Source of the DNA: Patescibacteria group bacterium UBA5124
GTDB lineage: Bacteria; Patescibacteriota; Gracilibacteria; Absconditabacterales; Absconditicoccaceae
Assembly (NCBI GenBank): GCA_002414185.1
Contig: DHYS01000005.1
Location: forward strand, 33,742-52,052
Length of the DNA: 18,311 bases
Direction: 5' to 3'
Shown: piece by piece, positions 10,701 to 17,650 of the stretch
Layout: each line of letters begins with the position of its first letter
How positions within the stretch are numbered: the stretch's first letter is position 1
Position numbers and translations under genes: made by a program
The notes under the pieces: generated by a model
The model's database searches: none
What the model saw: the letters and a program-made list of their open reading frames with translations, nothing else
Told to the model about the DNA's origin: nothing

Positions 10701-13169
10701 TCTGAATTGTACATTGATTGTACTTGCTGGACTGAGGGTTGTTGTAGTACATGTAGTAGTATTGTATATTGCTGAGTTTCGAGTGATTCCGTTGTCGAGA
10801 GAATATTCACATGTAGATCCATTGAGTCCAGCTCATCAAGCATCACTTATATTTGTACTAAGTATGATGTCTCCGTTGTAATACGTATTTGCTCCATTGA
10901 GTCCAGAGTTTCCTAGTGATATATATGCTTGAGAAACAGTAGGTGCTGTGATATCAATTCGGTTTACGGTAGCTGTGTTTTCTCCTGTGTTTCCTGCAAG
11001 ATCTTGGTAAGTAAATACGAATGATCCATTTGTAATAAAGAGATATCAGCTAGTATTTAGTCCTGTAGTATCTTCAGAGAATCCAGTGATTTCAGCAAAA
11101 ACTGAACCATTTGTTCGAGTTGGTCCTCCTGGTAAATAATCTACAGTAGCTGTAGGTGTTGTTTTATCAATTCGATTTACAGTAGCTGTAGTAGAACCTA
11201 TATTCCCTGCAAGATCTTGATAGGTGAATGTATATGTTCCATTGCTTGTGAATGTATAATTAGCATTATTGAGTCCAGTGATTTCTTCAGAAAATCCTGT
11301 GATAGTAGCTATAGTATCTTGATTTGTAAGTCCTGTAAGTGAATAGATAATAGATGCTGTAGGTGAAGTAGTATCTACAACGTCGATAGTTCTTGTAGTA
11401 GATCCTGTGTTTCCAGATGTATCTGTATGACTATAAGTAAGAATATAGCTTCCAACTGCTTGTGTATCTACAGATCAAAGTATTGAAGAAATATCTCCTG
11501 TTCCATCATAATTATCTGATCGAGTAGCTCAGAGTTCTGTATATGAAGTAGTACGTTCTATAGTGATTAAAGATGATCCATTAAGAGAAATAACGGGAGG
11601 GGTAAGATCTCGCACACAGATATTTCTTGTAGTAGAACCTGTATTTTGTCCATCTCAGTAACTATATATACGAGTATAATTTCCTAATGTATTTGTATCA
11701 ACAATTCATGCAATATCTGAAACATCTCCTGTTGTGTCATTATCTGATCGGATAGCTCAGAGTTCTGTATATGGGTTTAAAACTTCGAGATTGATAGTAG
11801 ATGAACCATTGAGTGTTATAGTAGGAGTTGTTGTATCTAAAGTGAAAGTTGCTCCATCAAGATTTCCAGCTACATCAATTACTTCAAAATGCTGAACTCA
11901 TCGTCCAGTAATAGGATCTCCACTATTGTATGGATTACCATTGAGCGTAGCTGTGTATCCAGGATTGTTGTCAGAAAATGTAATATATTGAGTTGTGTTG
12001 TATGTAGCTCAGTCTGTGATTCCAGCAAATGTAGGAATAGTTTTGTCTATCCAATTTACTTCTGCTTGCATTGATCCTGTGTTTCCTGCAAGATCTTCAT
12101 ATTCAAAAATATATGTTCCGTTGGCAGAAAAGAGATGAGTAGTTCATCCAATCACAGTAATATCTGCTTTGTTGAAAGATCAGATTGTTGCTGTTACATT
12201 TCCATTTGTTCGACTAGAAGGGGAATAACTAATAGAAGCAGTAATAGGAGCTTTATCAATTCGGTTTACGATAGCAGTAGTAGTTCCGATATTACCTAAC
12301 ATATCTTGATAGGTGAAATCAAAAGATCCGTTGTCTGTGAATGTGTATTCTGTAGTATTAAGTCCAGTAATTTCTTCAGAAAATCCACTAATACTAGCTA
12401 CAACATCTTGGTTGGTTGTTCCTGTAAGAGAGTATATAATAGTCGCAGTAGGTGCTGTAGTATCGATTCGGTTTACGTTAGCAGTAGTTGTCCCTGTATT
12501 TCCCGCTAGATCTCGATAGATGAAATCAAAAGATCCGTTGTCAGTAAATGTATATCCTGTAGCATTAAGTCCTGTGATTTCTTCAGAGAATCCAGTGATC
12601 TCCGCTATAACTTCTCCTGTTGTCGCGCTATCTGGTGTATATATGATAGTTGCAGTAGGTGCGATGATATCTATAGGTGAAGTAATTTGAAAATTGACTG
12701 TAGTAGTGTTTCCTGCTACGTCTTCAGCTATAAATGTATAAGTGTTTATATCTGATATAGCCTCTCCATTATTGTATGGATTACCATTGAGCGTAGCTCC
12801 TGAAAGATGATCATCAGAAAAATTGATAGATACGGTTCCTGTATATATTTCTCATTCGCTTACTCCTGAGACATCGGGAGATGTTTTATCTATTCGATCT
12901 ACATTAGCTGTGATAGAACCTGTATCAGTTCCTCATAAAGAATATTCAAAGTCAAAAGACCCATTGTCTGTAAAGACATAGGTATCGGCTCATCCATTAT
13001 TATCTATATTGTCGTAATCTCCTGTGAGTGTTACGGTAACATCACTATTGGTCCAATTTGGTCATTCTGGAGAGTAAGAAATTGATCCGTTTACAGCATA
13101 GACTTGTATAATGCTTTCTATTCAAATAAGAAAGCTAAGAACCCAAGAAAGAATGGTTTTGAGTTTCAT
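7788..13169 (-). CDS. Giant secreted Ig-repeat surface protein with peptidoglycan-binding-like C-terminus (1793 aa)
   Basis: Open across 1794 codons with TGA as Gly. Residues 1-25 are a signal peptide ending VYA. About 20 beta-sandwich modules follow. Several are near-identical bacterial Ig-like modules of about 70 residues (TATIxYS, GFSEEITGLN, YTFTDNGSF, YQDLAGNxGxTTATVN-x-ID). Two adjacent modules resemble DUF5011 (ITLNGSSTI, YTELGA-x-SDN, and GNTGSTTRTIDVVD in the second), and later ones are more diverged. A run of ten glycines (residues 1504-1513, two of them TGA) separates the stalk from the C-terminal part, whose last 70 residues resemble a peptidoglycan-binding domain (VKYLQYLLTSLGYYQGDING, AGYLGPKTRDAL). 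It is probably an extended adhesin or surface-layer protein anchored in the wall. CGA sits where Trp is expected in many modules. The promoter is unclear, and the gene heads the unit with DUF192 and the glycosyltransferase. Confidence 0.92.
10940..12900 (-). repeat. Tandem Ig-module coding repeats
   Basis: Within the giant protein several modules repeat at the DNA level. The closest pair is at 12305-12370 and 12512-12577, offset 207 bases (69 codons) with a 21-base exact match. Another pair around 10998 and 11211 is offset 213 bases (71 codons), and modules at 11170-11380 and 12265-12475 are also close. Two DUF5011-like modules (11390-11830) interrupt the series, which suggests block duplication rather than simple slippage. 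Confidence 0.85.
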
Positions 13170-13224
13170 AATGGTAGAAATTTAAATATAAAGAAATCTA
13201 TTTACATTTCTGTATAAATATATT

Positions 13225-13281
13225 TAATATATAAAAAAATCGCCTGCAAAAACAAGAAGTGTTTCTCATTATCTGCAAGCG
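13225..13281 (-). terminator. Probable rho-independent terminator after the SIMPL gene
   Basis: On the minus strand CGCTTGCA (13274-13281) pairs with TGCAGGCG (13241-13248) with one G-U wobble. The 25-base loop has a further possible AAAC/GTTT pairing, and ATTTTTTATAT follows. It sits about 30 bases past the SIMPL stop and before the start of the giant Ig protein. The remaining 55 bases to that start are very AT-rich and must contain its promoter, but I cannot single out a convincing -35/-10 pair. Confidence 0.7.
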
Positions 13282-13312
13282 AAAAGTTATCACTTTTTTA
13301 AATTAGGTGCTT

Positions 13313-14062
13313 TTAATCCATTTTATAGGTGATATTTAGGATGATCTTGAATTCTGTCTTTCCAGGGGATAGGGTAATACTGTTCATACTAGCATCGCTA
13401 GATCACATACTTGCTACTTCTTTAGAAAAAGCTATAGGATAATCATAGTTTTCTGATCTTTGTTCGTTGATAATAGTAGCTTTACCAAGTTTCATTCCTG
13501 CTGCATTAGCTAATTGTGTAGCTTTTTCCTTAGCATCTGCATATGCTTTTTCTCTGGCATCTTTGGATGCTGCATTTTCATCTTCTAGAGAAAAGTTTGT
13601 TCCATTGATATTGATTCCTCCTATTTCAGATACTTTTTTGATGATTTCACTACCTTTTTCATAGTATCCTGTACCATCTACTTTGATGCTCATATCTTGT
13701 TGCGTTCTTCGTCAAAGAACTTTTCTTGTATTATTTGATCGATCGTATTCTGTGTATGTATTTACATTCGTTGTTTTGATATTTCGTTTTGGAATATTGA
13801 ATCCACTAAGTAATTCTTTGATCTTTAATACTTTAACATCAACCAATTCTTGAGCTTCTTTGGTGTCTTTACCAAGTTCTGAAATATTGATATTGATAGT
13901 TAGTGTATCTGGTGTTGCATATGCTTTACCTTCACCTTCTACTGAAATTGTGTTGCTGGTACCATATTGTCCAGCATTAGAATTTTTGAGAGAAAATCCT
14001 ACGAAAATTAATGTAGCAGCTAGGATAACTGTCGATACTAGAGGAATGAATTTTTTGTCCAT
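13313..14062 (-). CDS. SIMPL-domain (DUF541) protein, membrane-anchored (249 aa)
   Basis: SIMPL/DUF541 proteins are periplasmic or surface proteins of poorly known function. An N-terminal hydrophobic segment (about residues 6-25, VSTVILAATLIFVGF) serves as signal or membrane anchor. The domain starts with TISVEGEGKAYATPDTLTI, the family's hallmark first strand, and continues with the typical helical AREKAYADAKEKATQLANAAGMKLGK followed by the last strands. Two TGA glycines join fragments that otherwise look like separate ORFs; stop TAA at 13313-13315. At the conserved G-aromatic position before RTQQDMSIKV the codon is CGA, fitting Trp. Length is normal. It stands alone between a repeat upstream and a terminator downstream. 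A TATAAT lies only 11 bases before the start codon, implying an almost leaderless mRNA. Confidence 0.92.
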
Positions 14063-14073
14063 GGGGATTTGTA

Positions 14074-14100
14074 ATTATAAGTTAAAAGGGTAATTGTCAT
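14074..14100 (-). promoter_or_regulatory. Possible promoter of the SIMPL gene, giving a very short leader
   Basis: Minus strand: ATGACA (14095-14100), a 15-base spacer and TATAAT (14074-14079). The -10 box is perfect, but the -35 is imperfect and slightly close, and it is formed by the end of the palindromic repeat at 14095-14191. Transcription would begin near 14067, about five bases before the ATG. Confidence 0.45.
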
Positions 14101-14191
14101 TGCGAGGACCCCGCAGTACTGCGGGGGACGTGGCAATCCATGTGGATTTTCTAGTATTGGATGGATTGCTTCACATATGTTCGCAATGACA
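14095..14191. repeat. Nested palindromic intergenic repeat (TGTCATTGCGA type)
   Basis: Terminal inverted repeats TGTCATTGCGA (14095-14105) and TCGCAATGACA (14181-14191) enclose a perfect 18-base palindrome CCCCGCAGTACTGCGGGG (14109-14126) and an inner pair GCAATCCAT / ATGGATTGC (14133-14141, 14161-14169). It looks like a non-autonomous REP/MITE-like element, far more GC-rich than its surroundings. It occupies most of the 177-base gap between the 7TM gene stop and the SIMPL start. When transcribed it would fold strongly and could end transcription from the 7TM gene. Confidence 0.85.
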
Positions 14192-14239
14192 TTTTCTATT
14201 GTATATTACGATGATTACTCCAAAAGGTTACAATTTTTT

Positions 14240-15505
14240 TTATTCTTCTTCACTATCGAGATGACGTTTGATAAGTGGCATAAAACGTAAATATTCTAAT
14301 ACCTGTAAACCAGTAAATCTTCCAACAATAATATTTAATATAAGGATGATTATTATACTTTCAGGATAAGATAGTAATACGTGTTTTAAACTAGATCGAT
14401 TTATTAATCCTCGTACTGAGAATGATACGATAAGAAATTCTGCAAAAGATACTCGTCGTCATCGGGTAAATGTTTTGAATCCATCATTGAAAACTTTGTC
14501 GGTTACTATAATAATAAATACTATAGGAAACAAAGAAAACATAGTTGTGAAGATATTTAATGATACGAAATTGGTTTTGAAAACGTTGTCTAAACCAATA
14601 ACGGTGATAATTATCAAAAAGTAGAGCATAATCAGAAATGTTGTTTTTGCATTATGAAGAAGGTATATTCTCTTACAAAATAAACTAGTTATGATCTTTG
14701 CGATAAATCAAGTGAATAATAATCAAAGACTTGTTTGTACTCATAAAACTGCCATAGAAAGAGCAAATAATATTGGACTATAAATTCAAAAGACAGAAAA
14801 TCAGATTACTTGTCTGAAGATGCTTACTACCAGAGCGCTTATTGCTAAGATCAATAATATTCCTATCAGATCAATGGGGAATCCATTGGAAATGAGATTG
14901 TCTACAAGATAGGAAATTAATAAAAGTTTTGGAGTTTCTTGAAATGTTAGAGAAAATGGGGTAATATAGACTTCTTGGTTGGTGATCTTGTTGAGAGAAA
15001 GAGTAGAAAGAAAATTTAATATTTCATCTTTGGGGATAGTATATATTTTTTCTACTCCTATATTTTTGATATATTTGGCAAGCATTCTTTTGAGAAAAAA
15101 TTTGTTGGTATTGGTAATAAAATAAATTTCTTTTTGTTTGAGATTGAGTTCTTCTAGGTTGTTTGTTCTACTTAATAATTGAAATAATACATCAAAATTG
15201 TTGGTATTGATGATAATTTTTTCTGATTTTTTGATGTTTTCTATGTTTTCATTTATTTTACTCATGATTTCTTCATCTCCAAAATTTGGTTTTTCTGAAA
15301 GAAAAATTTTGAGAAATTGCGTTTGTGTTTTATCAAAGTTTTGCTGAAATCATAAATTAAGTTCTTCATTTTCTTCTCATAAATAAATGATTGTGTGCTT
15401 GTAATTTATAGGATTTGTAGTAGCAGCAAAACTAGTTCATAAAGATATTCCTCGTAATAGGAGTATGGCTAATAATGCTTCTATAAGATAGAGGATTTTT
15501 TTCAT
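14240..15505 (-). CDS. Seven-TM membrane protein of the 7TM-transglutaminase (UUP1-like) family (421 aa)
   Basis: Members usually pair an inactive transglutaminase-like extracytoplasmic region with seven membrane helices and are often encoded beside RimK-type ATP-grasp ligases. Here residues 1-28 are a signal peptide whose core contains CGA (ILLL-CGA-GISL), more natural as Trp than Arg. Residues 30-205 are a soluble Lys/Asn-rich domain outside the membrane; I see no Cys-His-Asp transglutaminase triad. Residues 208-400 hold the membrane block with family features: RQVIGFSVFGIYSPILFALS (231-250), SLFPIVFIIIVTDKVF and the strongly conserved end SYPE...GRFTGLQVLEYLRFMPL. The full frame needs several TGA glycines; stop TAA at 14240-14242. 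The start is four bases from the T-run of a hairpin terminator (15509-15532). Role likely sensing or transport linked to the ligase product, by neighbourhood only. Confidence 0.85.
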
Positions 15506-15508
15506 TTG

Positions 15509-15532
15509 AAAAAAAGGCAGATAAATCTGCCT
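15509..15532 (-). terminator. Rho-independent terminator or attenuator abutting the 7TM start codon
   Basis: On the minus strand AGGCAGA-TTTA-TCTGCCT forms a perfect 7-bp stem with a 4-base loop, followed by a run of Ts reaching to within four bases of the ATG of the 7TM gene. The upstream metallopeptidase stop is only five bases before the stem. It is therefore a good terminator for the peptidase, and either a switch or a barrier for the 7TM gene. Confidence 0.85.
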
Positions 15533-15537
15533 CGTAT

Positions 15538-17133
15538 TTAAGTGATTTGCGAAGGGGATTCAAGGGAATTAATGTCTTTTAATACTTCGATAAGCTGTCT
15601 TTTTGTTGAAATATCTAATTTTTTCATTCCAAGTGGATTGGAATATTCTCTTGCGCTTCATTTTCCCTTGGTTAGTTTGTCGTTGAGAATTCTTGAAATC
15701 ATTAATGTTTGTAATACTTGAGTGTCATTAATTCAAAGTTCTTTTTTGAGTTCAGGGATTATTTCTAACTCTTCTTTTCATAATTTTCCAAAGTTTAGAT
15801 CTTTATATTTTCATACTGCTGTTTTAATATCTTTGTCTTTTGTAATATAATCTATCACTCGGTTTTTACCTCTATCGTAAAGTGTATCTTTAATACTGGA
15901 TCCTGGAAGACTGTAGTCAAAAAATCTTTTTCTTCTTTTTACCATATCTGTTGCTTTTTTGAGACATTCCGCTTCATCTTTTCGTTTACCAAGTTTGTGA
16001 AAAATTCTTAATATTTCTACAGAATCTTCATAGTTGTAGTTTTCACAGACGAAGATTCCGATAATTCATAATCCAGGTTTTTCTTTTAATTTTTCTAAGT
16101 CTTCTAAACCATTTATTTCTCATGAAGCTATTGATTCATTGATTTTTGCTACTCATTCAGATAGTAAATCATATCAGTTTCCCATAAATCATTCTCCTAA
16201 TAATCTATTGGTATTATTTCGTCATAAAAGATGTTGTTCTATTTCGTGTCCTATAACTACTTTGGTGAATTTTTCTTTGGTAATATTTTCATAGCTTTCA
16301 GGAATTGCTAAGTTTTCTTTTGATGATAAATAGAGTGCTTTTTTTTCTGGATCAATATCTGCTTTTCGGTTTGGATTAGGAATATTATTATTTTTTATAA
16401 AATGTGTTTTGTATATGTTTAGTATTTTATTTGAATATTCTTTAAGTTTTTCTTTAGAAATTACTTTATCGTTTTTATGTTTTTTTATTAGGTCAGATTC
16501 ATCTTTTATCTGATCTTCTGTATCGTTTTCATTTGTAGTATTCTTTTTTATTGTACCGTACTTTTGTTCTATTGTATTTAGAAATCTTTGGTAAGTTGAT
16601 TGTTCTTGATCTGTGAGTTTATTCTTATTTTTTTCGAATTTTTCAAGAAGTCTTTGCATTATAACATTTCTTTCTTCCGGTGTATTTGATACTCTAGCTC
16701 CGTAAATTTTTTCTTGAAGATGTGTTACTTCAGTAGTTTTTTCTTGTTTTATTTTTTCATCTAAAATATATCAAGATTTACTAGCTTCTAATCGGATTGC
16801 TGATTGAAACATTTTAAATTTGTTTTTTACTCAAAGTATACTGTTTAAATATATTCATTTTAAATTTGGCTGTATTGGGCTTTCATTTACATCGTTAAAT
16901 AGTTTTTCCAATGCTTGTATCTTGTCTTTTATTTCTTGTTCTTTTTGTTGGATATCGTTTAAAGTGATCTCTTTTTCTCCACTGAAAAAAGTGGTACATA
17001 TTCCTTTGTTGTTGTATGTTAGAACTCCATCTAAAGGATCAGAATATCCTTCTTTTGTAGTTTCTAATTGTTTGTTTATTGAGACAAGAATGTCGTTTTC
17101 GTTATATTCTTGCTGTGAATTTAATTTGTTCAT
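15538..17133 (-). CDS. Putative HExxxH metallopeptidase, DUF1704/MATCAP-like (531 aa)
   Basis: Runs from ATG 17133 to TAA 15538-15540, continuous only with TGA as Gly. Cytoplasmic: no signal peptide. The central part carries VVIGHEIEQHLLG (His296, Glu297, His301: HExxxH) and, 25 residues on, LLSEGVAKI with Glu326. This spacing and the -EGLA-like second motif match DUF1704 (QEGLA-motif proteins; the animal relatives are MATCAP tyrosine carboxypeptidases), a zinc peptidase family. The N-terminal 290 residues are Lys/Glu/Asn-rich and helical and I cannot assign them; the C-terminal 200 residues include LGIIGIFVCENYNYED and further helices. The family match rests on the two motifs and is not certain. 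It has its own consensus promoter at 17164-17191 and ends at a terminator. The neighbouring ATP-grasp ligase suggests it cleaves a peptide or isopeptide product. Confidence 0.7.
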
Positions 17134-17163
17134 GGAAAATATATAGATATAAATATTTTCTAT

Positions 17164-17191
17164 ATTATATCTATTTTATTTTTTTTGTCAA
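17164..17191 (-). promoter_or_regulatory. Consensus promoter for the metallopeptidase gene
   Basis: Minus strand TTGACA (17186-17191), 16-base spacer and TATAAT (17164-17169). The -35 box is made from the last coding triplets of the upstream GNAT (the Leu-Thr codons) and the GNAT stop TAG falls in the spacer. Predicted transcription start near 17157 leaves a leader of about 24 bases. The same layout, with a promoter laid over the end of the gene before it, occurs at 3320-3348. Confidence 0.85.
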
Positions 17192-17650
17192 TTTTATATT
17201 CTTATTTTCTAAATATAAATTATCTATTCAAAGAAAACCGTTTTTTATGTAAAAATCATATGCATATTTTGATGACTTTACTATTATTCTGTTTGATCCA
17301 CTTTTTTTTGCTCTTTCTTCAAAACTTTGTAATAGTTTTCCTCCTATTCCTAGTCATTGATATTGTGAATCTACATAAATGTTTATAATTTTTTCTTTAG
17401 ATCATCTAATAATTCATATTATTTTCTTGTTGTCTTTGATCCCTAAAAAAATTGGCGTTTTTCTAAATTTTTCTTTTGTTCTTTCATAGATAAACTGTTT
17501 TCAGTAATATCTATTATAGATGTTGCGTAATTTTTCTGAAGAATCTTTTCGATTTTTTTCTAAAAAAACTTTATAGATTAATGCAGCAATCTCGGTTACT
17601 TAACTTTCGTTTTCTATGTTTATTGAGATTATTTTATATTCATTTTTCAT
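17171..17650 (-). pseudogene. GNAT acetyltransferase interrupted by an in-frame TAA at codon 17
   Basis: The frame from ATG 17650 to TAG 17171-17173 encodes 159 codons of a GNAT N-acetyltransferase, broken by TAA at 17600-17602. Before it: MKNEYKIISINIENES. After it: VTEIAALIYKVFLEKN, the usual first strand-to-helix of the fold. The core motif A is intact, INIYVDSQYQGLGIGGKLLQ, with the first glycine of Q-G-L-G-I-G encoded by TGA (about residues 98-103), followed by the C-terminal KSSKYAYDFYIKNGF found in many GNATs. The ATG overlaps the end of the ATP-grasp gene by 17 bases, a typical coupled arrangement, so it was probably the original start. No ATG, GTG or TTG in this frame immediately follows the TAA. 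It could be a recent nonsense mutation (GAA to TAA needs one change), a sequence error, or a gene using a rare start. Acetylation of the ligase substrate or product is inferred from context. Confidence 0.75.

Noticed and set aside
9019..10881. Several Val-rich plus-strand ORFs
   Set aside because: Antisense shadows of Thr/Ser/Asn-rich Ig modules; they lack starts with any context and have no domain features.
10940..12900. CRISPR-like array from regularly spaced similar segments
   Set aside because: The ~210-base period equals 69-71 codons and follows Ig module boundaries; there are no short identical repeats with unique spacers.
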